Counted from the first letter of the stretch, positions 53,515-63,193 are shown. The stretch: DNA of 64,000 nucleotides from Deltaproteobacteria bacterium (GCA_021372695.1 JAJFTY010000239.1:1-64000), one strand, 5' to 3'. Numbers and translations: made by a program. The notes: a model not told the origin generated them from the sequence alone.

Positions 53515-56500
53515 TACTTCCGTCAAGAGACCCGTTTTCGCGACCATGGTCATCATGGCCCTGGTCGTCCTGGGAGCGGTCAGTTACCCGGAGATCGGGG
53601 TGGACCTGCTTCCCAAGGTCGATTTTCCGATCGTCACGGTCTCCACGCATCTCAACGGGGCGAGCCCTGAGGTCATCGACGTCGACATCACCGACAAGAT
53701 CGAGGGTGCCGTCAACACGATCAACGGGGTCAAGTCCATTACCTCCAGCAGCACCGAGGGGGATTCCCGCGTCACGATCGAGTTCGTCCTCGAGCGGGAC
53801 ATCGATATGGCCGTCCAGGACGTCCGGGAGAAGGTCGCCCTGATCCGGAACAAGCTCCCCGATGACGTCGAAGAGCCCCGGATCGCCAAGGTCGATCCGG
53901 ACGCCACGGCGGTCCTCTGGCTGAACCTCTCGGGCCAGAAGTCGATCAAGGAGCTATCGACCTATGTCGACGAGGTGCTCAAGGAGCAGCTCCAGCGGAT
54001 CAACGGCGTCGGCGACATCCAATTGGGCGGTCTCCAGCTCCGCCAGGTCCGCGTCTGGCTCGATGCCGGGAAGCTCCAGGCCTACGGGCTCTCCGCCAAT
54101 GACGTGATGGGCGCCCTCCAGCGGCAGAACGTCGAGCTCCCCGGCGGCCGGATCGAGAGCGCCTCCAAGGAGTACACGATCAAGGTCAAGGGAGAGTTTC
54201 TGAGCGTTCCCGATTTCAACGACCTGGTCATCGCCTACGACAAGGGCGCTCCGGTCCGGCTTCGCGATGTCGGCAAGGCGGAGGACGGGATGCAGGAGCG
54301 GCGCGACATCGCCCGCTTCAACGGCATCCCCGCCGTGGGGATGGGGGTCCAGAAGCAGTCCGGGACCAACACGGTCGAGGTCGTCAATGCGGTCAAGGCG
54401 GAGATCGAAAAGATCAACAAGACCCTCCCGCCGGGGATGACCCTGAACATCGCCATCGACCAGTCCACCTTCATCCGCCGCTCCATCGACGAGGTGCAGA
54501 AGCACCTGATTCTCGGGAGCCTGTTCGCGGTCCTGGCGGTCTTCATCTTCCTGGGGAACATCCGGACCACGCTCATCAGCGCCGTGGCCCTGCCGATCTC
54601 GATCATCGCGACCTTCGCACTGATCCGGGCCTTCGGGTTCACCTTCAACAACATGACGATGCTGGCGCTGACCCTCTCCGTCGGGCTCCTGATCGACGAC
54701 GCGATCATCGTCATCGAGAACATCTACCGCCATGTCGAGGAGGGGATGGCGCCGCGGGAGGCCGCGACCTTCGCCACGTCGGAGATCGGCCTGGCCGTCA
54801 TGGCGACGACCTTTGCGATCGTCGCGATCTTCCTCCCCGTCGCCTTCATGAAGGGGATGATCGGGCGGTTTTTCGTCCAGTTCGCCCTGACCGTCGTCTT
54901 TTCGGTCCTGGTATCCCTCCTGGTCTCCTTCACGCTGACGCCGATGCTCGCCTCGATCTTCCTGAAACGGAAGGCGCTGAGCCACGAAGAAGGGAGCGGG
55001 GCGTTGGTTCCCACCCCACCCCGCGGTCTGTTCGGGAGGCTCGGGGCTGGCTTCGACAGGGGATACACGAAGATCGAGGGGGGCTACCGGGTCCTTCTCG
55101 GCTTTTCCCTGGACCACCGCTGGATGATGCTGATCGGTGCCGTGGTCCTCTTCGCCGGGAGCCTCTACATCACCAAGTTCATGGGAAAGGAGTTCACGCC
55201 GCCGGAGGACCAGGGGCAGTTCCTCGTCCGCCTGGAGGCGCCCATCGACTATTCGGTGGACAAGGCCGACGAGCTGTTCCGGCCTGCGGAAAAAATCCTG
55301 CGAGAGATGCCGGAAGTCCGGGCGGTTTTCTACCGGCTCGGAATCGGCGGCTCGGTCAACCGTGCGATCCTCATGACCAGCCTGGTACCGAAGAGCGAAC
55401 GCAAGAAGACCCAGATGGACCTTAAGAAGGAGATCCGCCAGAAGCTGAGCGGGTTCCCGGGCCTCAAGGTCTCCGCGGAGGACTTCTCCCTGATCGGCGG
55501 CGGCCAGCGGCAGGTGCCGATTCAGTACAGCGTCCGGGGACCGGACCTGGCGTCGATTCAGACCTATACGAAGCAGATTGCCGGAGAGTTTTCCAAGAGG
55601 CCGGGAGTCGTCGACGTCGATACCACGCTCGAGATGGGCAAGCCCGAGCTCAAGGTGTACATCGACCGGGACAAGGCGGCCGACCTGGGCGTCGACGTCT
55701 CATCCATCGCCGAGGCGGTCAACATCCTGATGAGCGGCGAAACCGACGTGACCAAGTACAAGGACGAGAGCCGCGGGAAGCGTTACGACCTCCGCATCCG
55801 CCTCAATCCGGAGGAGCGGCGCGATCCGGATGACCTTTCCAAGATCTACGTCAGGGCGCGCGACGGCCGTCTCGTCGAGATGCGCAACCTTGTCCGGATC
55901 CAGGAGGGTGGCGGCCCGAGCGTCATCAACCGGGTGGACCGGCAGCGGGCGATCACCCTGTTCGCCAATCTCGAGGGGGTGCCCCTCGGGCAGGCGATCG
56001 AGGAGCTCAACGGCATCTCGGGGAAGATCCTGCCTTCGGATTTCCTCCCCAAGTACAAGGGGCAGGCTGACACGATGAAGGAATCCTTCGGCTACCTGCT
56101 GTTCGCGATCATCCTGGGGGTCTGCATGGCGTATATGGTCCTGGCCGCTCAGTTCGAGAGCTTCATTCACCCGTTCACGGTCCTTCTGGCGATGCCGCTT
56201 TCGTTCATCGGGGCCTTCGGGGCTCTTCTCCTGACGGGAAAAACGATCAGCATCTTCAGCTTCATCGGCCTCATCCTCCTGATGGGGTTGGTCAAGAAGA
56301 ACGCCATCCTGCTCGTCGACTACACGAACGTCCTCCGGGCGCGGGGCGTCCCCCGCCGGGAGGCGATCCTCCAGGCCGGCCCGGTCCGGCTGCGGCCGAT
56401 CCTGATGACGACCTTCGCGATGGTCTTCGGGATGATGCCGGTCGCCCTGGGTCTGGGGGAGGGGTCGGAGACCCGCTCGCCCATGGGGATCGCGGTGATC

Positions 56501-56653
56501 GGCGGGCTCCTGACCTCGCTGTTTCTCACGCTGGTGGTCGTGCCGGCCGCCTACGACCTCTTCGACGACTTCCAACACTTGTTTACGAGGCGGAAAAAGC
56601 GTCCCGCAGCGGATAAGGAAGCGAAACCGAAGACGCCCCCGGAGGTCGCCTGA
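53501..56653 (+). CDS. RND-family (HAE1/AcrB-like) efflux transporter
   Basis: The 1050-residue pump has the family's 12 helices and two large periplasmic loops. It begins ADTSVKRPVFATMVIMALVV. Helix 4 carries the proton-relay Asp pair in GLLIDDAIIVIENIYRHVEEG, and helix 10 carries the essential Lys in LMGLVKKNAILLVDYTN. PVAFMKGMIGRFFVQFALTV is the HAE1 signature. It should expel hydrophobic compounds using the proton gradient together with the MFP and a TolC. The 14-base overlap with the MFP gene supports co-translation. Confidence 0.95.
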   Translation: MWLADTSVKRPVFATMVIMALVVLGAVSYPEIGVDLLPKVDFPIVTVSTHLNGASPEVIDVDITDKIEGAVNTINGVKSITSSSTEGDSRVTIEFVLERDIDMAVQDVREKVALIRNKLPDDVEEPRIAKVDPDATAVLWLNLSGQKSIKELSTYVDEVLKEQLQRINGVGDIQLGGLQLRQVRVWLDAGKLQAYGLSANDVMGALQRQNVELPGGRIESASKEYTIKVKGEFLSVPDFNDLVIAYDKGAPVRLRDVGKAEDGMQERRDIARFNGIPAVGMGVQKQSGTNTVEVVNAVKAEIEKINKTLPPGMTLNIAIDQSTFIRRSIDEVQKHLILGSLFAVLAVFIFLGNIRTTLISAVALPISIIATFALIRAFGFTFNNMTMLALTLSVGLLIDDAIIVIENIYRHVEEGMAPREAATFATSEIGLAVMATTFAIVAIFLPVAFMKGMIGRFFVQFALTVVFSVLVSLLVSFTLTPMLASIFLKRKALSHEEGSGALVPTPPRGLFGRLGAGFDRGYTKIEGGYRVLLGFSLDHRWMMLIGAVVLFAGSLYITKFMGKEFTPPEDQGQFLVRLEAPIDYSVDKADELFRPAEKILREMPEVRAVFYRLGIGGSVNRAILMTSLVPKSERKKTQMDLKKEIRQKLSGFPGLKVSAEDFSLIGGGQRQVPIQYSVRGPDLASIQTYTKQIAGEFSKRPGVVDVDTTLEMGKPELKVYIDRDKAADLGVDVSSIAEAVNILMSGETDVTKYKDESRGKRYDLRIRLNPEERRDPDDLSKIYVRARDGRLVEMRNLVRIQEGGGPSVINRVDRQRAITLFANLEGVPLGQAIEELNGISGKILPSDFLPKYKGQADTMKESFGYLLFAIILGVCMAYMVLAAQFESFIHPFTVLLAMPLSFIGAFGALLLTGKTISIFSFIGLILLMGLVKKNAILLVDYTNVLRARGVPRREAILQAGPVRLRPILMTTFAMVFGMMPVALGLGEGSETRSPMGIAVIGGLLTSLFLTLVVVPAAYDLFDDFQHLFTRRKKRPAADKEAKPKTPPEVA

Positions 56654-56687
56654 CAATCGGGCAGAGACGAATCAGGAGGTGGACAAG

Positions 56688-56978
56688 ATGAAAATGTTCG
56701 TGATCATCTACTGCGAGGCCGCGGACGAGGACCTGGTCGCCGCGCTGAAGGAGGCGGGGATCCACGGCTATACCAAGATGGTGGAAGCCCGGGGAGAGGG
56801 GACGGAGACGGAACCCAAACTGGGCACCCACTGCTGGCCCGGAAAGAACAACATCATGATGATGGCCGTGGCCGACGAGGAGGTTGCCAGGATCAACGAA
56901 CGGATCCGGTCGCTCAAAGTGGAGCACCCCCGCGCCGGGATCCGGAGCTTCCTGCTGCCGATGGAGGAGAACATCTGA
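56688..56978 (+). CDS. small PII-like transporter-associated protein (PG0541-like)
   Basis: The 96-residue protein (FVIIYCEAADEDLVAALKEAGIHGYTKM, shown in part; GTHCWPGKNNIMMMAV; SFLLPMEE) has the alternating strand-helix pattern of the PII/ferredoxin-like fold and resembles PG0541-type proteins that accompany RND pumps. It may bind a nucleotide or ion and adjust the pump. AGGAGG lies 8 bases before the ATG at 56688; the upstream GTG overlaps that ribosome site. It is 34 bases after the RND gene and 13 before the DUF4301 gene. Confidence 0.75.
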   Translation: MKMFVIIYCEAADEDLVAALKEAGIHGYTKMVEARGEGTETEPKLGTHCWPGKNNIMMMAVADEEVARINERIRSLKVEHPRAGIRSFLLPMEENI

Positions 56979-56991
56979 CGGGGGAAGGAAT

Positions 56992-58536
56992 ATGCGCGAA
57001 GCCATGGGAGCATGGTCCGCAGAAGATCGCCAACAGATCATCGCACACGGGTTGAGTGTCGCGGAGGTGGAGCGGCAACTCGGAATCTTCCGACGGGGCG
57101 TTCCGCCGATCCGGCTGAACCGGCCCTGCCGGGTGGGGGACGGCATCGTCACGCTGCCCGAAGAGGAGCGTCCGGCGCTGCTTTCGGACCATGAAGGGGC
57201 TCGCCGAACGGTCCGGTTGATGAAATTCACCCCCGCGTCCGGCGCGGCTAGCCGGATGTTCCGGGAGTGGTACCGCTGCCTCGATTCGGGATGCTTCCCC
57301 GACGGGGAGGCCCGTGCAGCCTTTGCCCGTGACCTCCCGCGGTACGCCTTTTTCCCCGACCTGAAGGAGCGCGTGGCCGCGGCAGGCGGGGAGGTTGAAT
57401 CCTGGCTGCGGAATGGCGAGGACGCCGCTCTCCTGAGGTTCATTCTGACCGGGGAGGGGCTGGACTATGGCAGCCTTCCCAAGGCGCTTCTGAAGTTTCA
57501 CGCCTGTCCGGACGGTAATCGGACCGCGCTGGAGGAGCATCTGGTGGAGGCGGCCCAGTATGCCCGGGATGCCGGAGATCTCTCACGGATCCACTTCACG
57601 GTCTCCCGCGAACATGAAGGCGCCGTCCGGTCATTCCTGTCGCGGATCGTCCCCGCGTACGAAACCCGCATCGGCACGCGCTTCGCGATCGGCCTCTCCA
57701 CGCAGGATCCCGAGACCGACACGATCGCGGCCGATCCGGAGTGCCGCCCCTTCCGGGGCGAGGACGGGAGGCTGGTCTTTCGGCCGGGAGGCCACGGTGC
57801 CCTGCTGGCCAACCTTGATACCCTCGACGCGGATGTGATCTTCCTTAAGAATATCGACAACATCGTTCCCGACCGCCTCAAGGCGGAGACGGTCCTCTGG
57901 AAGAAGCTCCTGGCAGGCTATCTGGTCCGGCTTCAGGCGGAAATCTTTACCTGCCTGCGCGTGCTCGAGGCCAAGAGCGTCGCGGAGGGGGAACTGGCCC
58001 GGATCGCTGATTTCTGTACGCGCCGCGCGAACATCTCCCTGCCGGACGATTTCCGGGATGGATCCTCTTCCGAGAAAAGGGCCCATCTCTTCGGGAGGCT
58101 CAACCGGCCGCTCAGGGTCTGCGGCATGGTCAAGAATGAGGGGGAGCCGGGCGGCGGGCCTTTCTGGGTCGATGACCCGGACGGGAAGGGGGGGAGTTCC
58201 CTGCAGATCGTCGAGGAGCCGCAGATCGACCCCCGCGATCCCGGGCAGCGCGCCGTCTGGTCGAAAGCCACGCACTTCAACCCCGTCGATCTCGTCTGCG
58301 GCGTTCGGGACTTCCGTGGGCGGAAATTCGCTCTTGCGGAATTCGTCGATCCGGCGACAACCGTGATCACCCGGAAGTCTGAGAAGGGGAGAGAATTGCT
58401 CGCACTGGAGCGGCCCGGGCTCTGGAACGGGTCGATGGCCTTCTGGAACACCGTCTTCATCGAGGTTCCGATTGCCACCTTCAATCCGGTCAAGACCGTG
58501 ACGGACCTGCTCCGGCCTCAGCACATGCCCTGCTGA
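56992..58536 (+). CDS. DUF4301 family protein
   Basis: The 514-residue protein resembles DUF4301: MKFTPASGAASRMFREWY, GLDYGSLPKALLKFHACPDG, FLKNIDNIVPDRLK, LNRPLRVCGMVKNEGEPGGGPFWV. The PKALLKFH and KNIDN pieces are like sugar-nucleotide transferase loops, so a nucleotidyltransferase-like function has been suggested for the family, but none is established. Most copies occur in Bacteroidetes and some anaerobes. The ATG at 56992 follows GGGGAAGGAA. It seems to end the efflux operon by position, without evident functional link. Confidence 0.75.
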   Translation: MREAMGAWSAEDRQQIIAHGLSVAEVERQLGIFRRGVPPIRLNRPCRVGDGIVTLPEEERPALLSDHEGARRTVRLMKFTPASGAASRMFREWYRCLDSGCFPDGEARAAFARDLPRYAFFPDLKERVAAAGGEVESWLRNGEDAALLRFILTGEGLDYGSLPKALLKFHACPDGNRTALEEHLVEAAQYARDAGDLSRIHFTVSREHEGAVRSFLSRIVPAYETRIGTRFAIGLSTQDPETDTIAADPECRPFRGEDGRLVFRPGGHGALLANLDTLDADVIFLKNIDNIVPDRLKAETVLWKKLLAGYLVRLQAEIFTCLRVLEAKSVAEGELARIADFCTRRANISLPDDFRDGSSSEKRAHLFGRLNRPLRVCGMVKNEGEPGGGPFWVDDPDGKGGSSLQIVEEPQIDPRDPGQRAVWSKATHFNPVDLVCGVRDFRGRKFALAEFVDPATTVITRKSEKGRELLALERPGLWNGSMAFWNTVFIEVPIATFNPVKTVTDLLRPQHMPC

Positions 58537-58639
58537 CAGGCTGTCGACCGGGGGCGCGTTCCGTGATCGCCGCCATTGAGGCGGGGTCACGGGCGCAGTT
58601 CAATGAGGCAACTTCCTTACCGGGAAGCACCGCCTCTCA

Positions 58640-58815
58640 GGCGGGCTTCCAAAACGCCCATCTGCTGCGTTGCACTGCAAACCTCATCGCTCCTTCGGCG
58701 AGCTCAGGACAGGCTAAGGAGCCCTGTCATGGTGAGCCTGTCGAACCATTGCGCCTTGCATCTGAACATTTTTGAACAGCCTGCCCGTTGGGTGTTTTTC
58801 AACACCCGGCTAAAG
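58640..58815. repeat. cluster of dispersed-repeat-like palindromes
   Basis: No gene. The region joins several repeat-like pieces: CATCTGCTGCGTTGCACTGC; a CTTCGGCGAGCTCAGGACAGG unit (in part) facing CATGGTGAGCCTGTCGAACC; and hairpin GGGTGTT-TTTC-AACACCC (58791-58808) just after the M23 gene's stop on the minus strand. Similar pieces are seen between genes in many deltaproteobacterial and metagenomic sequences. They may be remnants of small non-autonomous elements. Confidence 0.65.
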
Positions 58816-58834
58816 AGGTTTCAGGAGCCCGGGG

Positions 58835-60217
58835 TCAGAATTCCGCTTTTGGGGCCCTCGACAGGCGGTTTTTCCCCGGACTCGCGGCTTCATCACTCAC
58901 AGGGCGAACGGACAATCGTTTCCCCGCAGCAGGGCGCATCGCCCTTGTTTCGCGGTCGGGTCGGAGGCGGGGTCCGTTCAGCATGGCCACTCGCTCCACG
59001 GCGAGATCTCTGAAACGGTTCAGAGCTTCTTGGTGCAAAGGTGGGCTGTTCACCGGGCCGAGGGCCAGCGGATTGATGAACTTTCCTTTCAGCTCGACCC
59101 GAAAGTCCAGGTGAGGCCCGGTGGAAATGCCGGTCGATCCGACATAGCCGATCACCTCTCCCTGATCCACCCGTGAACCCCTTGCGAGCCCCCCGGCAAA
59201 ACGGGAAAGGTGACCGTAATGGGTGACATGTCCGGAGGGATGGTGGATCTGGACGCACTTGCCGAACCCGTTGGACCATCCCTTGAAAAGAACGGTCCCC
59301 TTCCCGAGAGAAACCACAGGGGTTCCCGACGGTGCGGCATAGTCGACCCCCAGATGCGGTTTCATCACCTGGAAGATGGGGTGCAGCCTCTGCCCGGTGA
59401 ATCCCGAGGAGATCCTGCGGAAGTTCAGGGGCGCTTTGAGGAAAAGCTTCCTGATCGGTCTCCCTTCCGCATCATAGTACCCTTCACTGCCTATCGCATC
59501 CCGGTAGCGGATGGCGGTGCGTTCCTCGCCCTGGTTGATGAAACTCGCCGCCACGATCTTTCCGTATCCCTTGAAGACCTCCTCCACGTAATACTCCTCA
59601 TACAGAATCGTGAAGGAATCCCCCTCCCGGATATCGGTGAAGAAGTTGATGTCCCAGGCAAAGATGTCGGTGAGATCCATGACGATCTCGTGGGGCAGTC
59701 CCGCGCCGACGGCCGATTCATAGAGGTTCGACTTGATACGACCCTGCGCCTTGGCAAGACGGACCTCCGCGACGTGCGTCCTCTTCCGGGCCGTAAAAAC
59801 GCCGTCTTCATTGCTCACTTCGAGCTCATTCAAGCCATCTATTTCGTAATTCATCCGTACCAGTCTGACGGGGTTCTCCCTGCTCAACCAGATTTTGACG
59901 GCATTGCCCGGGCAGAGACTGGCCCGATCGCAAATCATCCGGACCGATTTGGCAACCAGGTCGATCTGGCCACCGGGGACCCCGTAGGCGCGCAGGATAT
60001 TGAAGAGGCTGTCACCCTTTTTCACGATGTAAAGGCTCTTTTGCAGAGGATCCGTGTCCGGCGGCGGACGGGGGGTCGGCTGCTTCCAGACGAAAGGTGA
60101 CGCCGTATCGTCCAGAGATGCCTTGGTGAGGAAATAGAGGCTGGTGCCGAAAATCGATAAAAAGGCAAGAAGGAGTGCGATCCTTCTCTTTGGGTCGGGG
60201 GGCTGTAACCATCGCAT
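58835..60217 (-). CDS. M23-family murein endopeptidase with LysM-like and OapA-like regions
   Basis: The 460-residue protein has an N-terminal anchor (IALLLAFLSIFGTSLYFLT), a LysM-like/OapA segment (YIVKKGDSLFNILRAYGVP, about 63-81) and a Csd3-type middle domain (EEYYVEEVFKGYGKIVAASF). The C-terminal M23 domain has zinc ligands in HLGVDYAAPSG, HYGHLSRF and GPHLDFRV. It cleaves peptide cross-links in peptidoglycan, acting in the periplasm during cell elongation or division. The C-terminal 70 residues are basic and disordered. It resembles MepM. Confidence 0.92.
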   Translation of the reverse strand: MRWLQPPDPKRRIALLLAFLSIFGTSLYFLTKASLDDTASPFVWKQPTPRPPPDTDPLQKSLYIVKKGDSLFNILRAYGVPGGQIDLVAKSVRMICDRASLCPGNAVKIWLSRENPVRLVRMNYEIDGLNELEVSNEDGVFTARKRTHVAEVRLAKAQGRIKSNLYESAVGAGLPHEIVMDLTDIFAWDINFFTDIREGDSFTILYEEYYVEEVFKGYGKIVAASFINQGEERTAIRYRDAIGSEGYYDAEGRPIRKLFLKAPLNFRRISSGFTGQRLHPIFQVMKPHLGVDYAAPSGTPVVSLGKGTVLFKGWSNGFGKCVQIHHPSGHVTHYGHLSRFAGGLARGSRVDQGEVIGYVGSTGISTGPHLDFRVELKGKFINPLALGPVNSPPLHQEALNRFRDLAVERVAMLNGPRLRPDRETRAMRPAAGKRLSVRPVSDEAASPGKNRLSRAPKAEF

Positions 60218-60298
60218 GGTGCGGTCTTGTAGACGGATTCCGCCGGGAAAGCAAGCGAATTTCGCTGCGCACGGCCATGAGGCCGCAAAAAAAAGCCG

Positions 60299-61276
60299 TC
60301 AGATGAGCAGGCGCTCCGCCTCCTCCGGGGTGGCGGGCATGACCGTGAGCAGAGTCGCGGTCCCTTCCATGAGACAGCGGACGACCGATTCGCGGTCCCG
60401 GGGGGCGTCGCTGTAACGGGCACAGAGCGCGGCGGCCAGCCGCCGTTCCGCCTCGCCTCCGCCACCGGGAACGAGCACGGTCGGTCCCGGGAACTGCTCG
60501 ACCCGGATGAGCGCATCGGCGGTTTCGGCCAGTCGCTCGATCGTGGCGTTATCCATGGCGTTCCTTCCGACAACGGCCTTCCTGGACTCCGCGAGACGGA
60601 AATGCCTTCCCACCTTGAGAAGCTCGATATCCCGGAGACGGTGGCCGGGATCGCGGTCGAAGAGGTCGCGGAGGCGCCGGGCGAAGATGGGATCGGTCAG
60701 GAGGCAGCCGCCGGCGGGCGGGGGATAGGAGGTGATGCCGTAGTTCGCGGCCATCTCCATCTGCCTCTTGCGGCCCCGGCCCTCGATGTCGAGGAGCCGG
60801 CTACGGTCGACCTTGCCCGACCGTTCCGGTTCGGTTTCGGGCAGGAGCCGGGCGCTGAGCGGGCGGAGGATGCGGTCCGGATAACCCGCATTCTTGGCCA
60901 CGACATGGAGGGACTGCTTTCCCTGGGACATGGGACGCTGGCCGAGCACCTCCCCGGTCAGGACGAAATCGGCCCCCTCCGCCTCCATGGTCCGCCCGGC
61001 CACTTTCAACATCAGCGTGTGGCAGTCGATGCAGGGGTTCATATTCTTCCCGTAGCCATACCGGGGCGAGTGGAGCATCCTCAGGTGTTCCTCGGTGAAG
61101 TCGATCACTACGTGGGGGAGGCCGATGCGCCGGGCGGTCTCGCGGGCCTTTTCGGCGCCGAAAAAGGGGGTTGAAAAGGTGACCCCGAGGACCTCGATGC
61201 CTTGCTCCGCAACCACCTTGAAGGCGAGAATACTGTCCAGACCCCCTGAAAAGAGGGCGATAGCCTTGGTTTTCAA
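60299..61276 (-). CDS. PP-loop ATPase, tRNA thiouridylase-like (MnmA/ThiI-related)
   Basis: The 325-residue protein starts with the PP-loop ALFSGGLDSILAFKV, followed by GYGKNMNPCIDCHTLML and DFVLTGEVLGQRPMSQ, as in proteins annotated as tRNA 2-thiouridylase or adenylyltransferase relatives. The Cys residues in NPCIDCH could carry persulfide. The C-terminal 120 residues (ELLKVGRHFRLAESRKAVVG, PGPTVLVPGGGGEAERRLAA) resemble the NFACT-R/DUF814 domain often joined to this type. It probably activates a tRNA base with ATP for sulfur transfer; the target base is uncertain. The LysM gene lies 15 bases upstream on the same strand. Confidence 0.78.
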   Translation of the reverse strand: MKTKAIALFSGGLDSILAFKVVAEQGIEVLGVTFSTPFFGAEKARETARRIGLPHVVIDFTEEHLRMLHSPRYGYGKNMNPCIDCHTLMLKVAGRTMEAEGADFVLTGEVLGQRPMSQGKQSLHVVAKNAGYPDRILRPLSARLLPETEPERSGKVDRSRLLDIEGRGRKRQMEMAANYGITSYPPPAGGCLLTDPIFARRLRDLFDRDPGHRLRDIELLKVGRHFRLAESRKAVVGRNAMDNATIERLAETADALIRVEQFPGPTVLVPGGGGEAERRLAAALCARYSDAPRDRESVVRCLMEGTATLLTVMPATPEEAERLLI

Positions 61277-61291
61277 TAGGGTTCCTTAAAG

Positions 61292-63004
61292 TCAGTATCG
61301 GACGATGCGTCCCCCACGGCTGCCGTTGAGAAAGGGCAGCACGGCGGAAGGGATGTCGAAACCGATCAGATAGGCCGGTTCCCCTTCGATCGTCACCCGA
61401 AGGGTGGAAAAAGCGCCGGTCAGCCGGGCCCGTTTGCCCTCGTAGGGAATCCGGAAGGAAAAATGGCCGAAGGAGACCGGGGTTCCCAGCCACCGCAGCG
61501 TCCCTTCGACCAGACTTCTTCCCTGCTCCTGCTCTCCGATCTGGAGCACCTCCGTGTCCGCCTCCTTGAGGAGCCGATTGAACTGATCGGGCAGGCTCTT
61601 CGCTAGAACGATGAAGCGCTTTTCCCCCTTGCGCACCATGAGATCGGCCGTGACGGAGAGGTTGAATCCGCTTCGGGCCTGATCGAAGACCGCGACCTCG
61701 GCGTTCCGCTCCGGCCTCTCGCCCAGGATGGTCAGGAGCCTCTCCACGAGGGCGATCCCCTTGAATTCCCGTAGGTCCATGACGGCCGGCTGGGCCATGG
61801 ATGCGGTCTCCGCGGAGGTTACCACGTTTCCTCCGGCAATCTCTGTCACGGCGACGCCGCTCTTTTCGATCCACGCTCTCACCTCCGCAGGGAGGGGCCG
61901 TTCGCCGGGGTCAAGCAGAAAGAGCCCCTGGCGGTAGGCGGCGCCGCGGGAGCTCTCCTTGCTTTGAATCACCCAATCGGGTGTGAGGAGGATTTGCGGC
62001 GTGGATATCAGTTCCAGGGATTTCTCGACCCGGCGCATGGTGTAATTCCGGGAATGACCGATGATGACCGGCAGTCCTCCGAGTTCGCCGCGGAGCTCTT
62101 TAGCCGTCAGAAAGGCGTAGTTCTTCCAGATCTGGCGGATCAGCCCTTTGAGGTTTTCCGACAGATGGCTCCCGTAATCCAGGAGCACGGTGGTTCCGTC
62201 GTCCATCTCCACGACCGGGATCTGGGCGCAGTCGATCGTGATCTGCGTGGTCTCGTCGATCGGGACGTAATGGCTTCCCGACAGGGTGACCGCTCCCTGC
62301 ATCCGGGTGATGACCGGCCGGATGATTCTGAGCAGGGAGTCTGCGAACGCGGCCTGCCCGGAGCCGGAGCTCTCCGCCGGGGGGAGGTCAGCCACAGCGG
62401 GGGCAGGCGCCGGGGTCGGGACGCCCGGATGGGCGGCCGAAGCGGGCAGGCGGAGGGTTCCTCCCACTGGGAGCTGGTTCATATCCGTGATCGCCGGATT
62501 CAGCTTGCGGATGACGCGATAGGCCGGGAGTGCTTCAGAAGGCCGCAGGTTCATTTCGGAGAGGATGATCCGGCTGATCGAATCCCCCTCCACGATCCGA
62601 TAGGTCACCGCAGCAGAGGGATCTTCGCTTCCGGCCGCGGGTGTCGGCGCTGCCGGCTCCGTTCCGTCCGGGACGGGAAGGACGATCTTCTGGCCGGGCA
62701 CGATCATGTCCAGGTTCTTGATATCGGGATTCAGCTGGCGAATCAGGGCGTAGGGGACCACTTGCTCCCCGAACTGGCTGCGGAGGATGTCGTGGATCCA
62801 CTCACCCGGTTTCACCACGTGGACGCGGGTCTGGCCGCTGCCCGCGGTCTTCTGGAAAACGAGTCGGGCGTTGTCTTCCATCGCCTGGAGCTGGGAGGGG
62901 AGAAGGGCCAGGAGCAACAAGGCGACGGGGAGAGTGAACCGCCGCATCCGTACTTTGCCGAATCTCAAATCGTCCCGGGGCTTCCCGGCGTCTCCTTCAG
63001 TCAT
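61292..63004 (-). CDS. LysM-domain envelope protein
   Basis: The 570-residue protein starts at ATG 63004, which has a strong AGGAGGAG 3 bases upstream. This gives a 20-residue charged cytoplasmic tail before the signal/anchor helix (FTLPVALLLLALLPSQLQA). Two LysM repeats follow (about 60-112, HVVKPGEWIHDILRSQFGEQ; and 133-185, YRIVEGDSISRIILSEMNLR), then a Pro/Ala linker and a large uncharacterised C-terminal domain (residues 215-570). It should bind peptidoglycan. Its promoter contains a palindrome in the spacer. It may be co-transcribed with the PP-loop gene. Confidence 0.82.
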   Translation of the reverse strand: MTEGDAGKPRDDLRFGKVRMRRFTLPVALLLLALLPSQLQAMEDNARLVFQKTAGSGQTRVHVVKPGEWIHDILRSQFGEQVVPYALIRQLNPDIKNLDMIVPGQKIVLPVPDGTEPAAPTPAAGSEDPSAAVTYRIVEGDSISRIILSEMNLRPSEALPAYRVIRKLNPAITDMNQLPVGGTLRLPASAAHPGVPTPAPAPAVADLPPAESSGSGQAAFADSLLRIIRPVITRMQGAVTLSGSHYVPIDETTQITIDCAQIPVVEMDDGTTVLLDYGSHLSENLKGLIRQIWKNYAFLTAKELRGELGGLPVIIGHSRNYTMRRVEKSLELISTPQILLTPDWVIQSKESSRGAAYRQGLFLLDPGERPLPAEVRAWIEKSGVAVTEIAGGNVVTSAETASMAQPAVMDLREFKGIALVERLLTILGERPERNAEVAVFDQARSGFNLSVTADLMVRKGEKRFIVLAKSLPDQFNRLLKEADTEVLQIGEQEQGRSLVEGTLRWLGTPVSFGHFSFRIPYEGKRARLTGAFSTLRVTIEGEPAYLIGFDIPSAVLPFLNGSRGGRIVRY

Positions 63005-63076
63005 GATCTCCTCCTGATGGGCGGCGAGCTTGACCTGTCAAAATAGGGATTACGGGCCGGCGCATCAATGCGGGCG

Positions 63077-63105
63077 ATCATACCGGACCTGTCCGGAAAA
63101 GTCAA
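63077..63105 (-). promoter_or_regulatory. promoter with operator-like palindrome upstream of the LysM gene
   Basis: On the minus strand TTGACT (63105-63100), a 17-base spacer, and TATGAT (63082-63077) form the best promoter in the window. The spacer contains the perfect palindrome CCGGAC-CT-GTCCGG (63083-63096), in the position where a bound repressor or MerR-like regulator would act. Confidence 0.72.
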
Positions 63106-63193
63106 AGCCGGCCGTCAAGCGGACCCCGGCCGAGGCGACGGTCGTCCTCGGCCGTCAGGGTCGGCTTCTGAGTCTGAGGGGTGCGGCATCCCC

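Noticed and set aside
58537..58834. Small coding frames in the spacer before the M23 gene
   Set aside because: They run through repeat-like palindromes, have no ribosome sites and no recognisable protein pattern.
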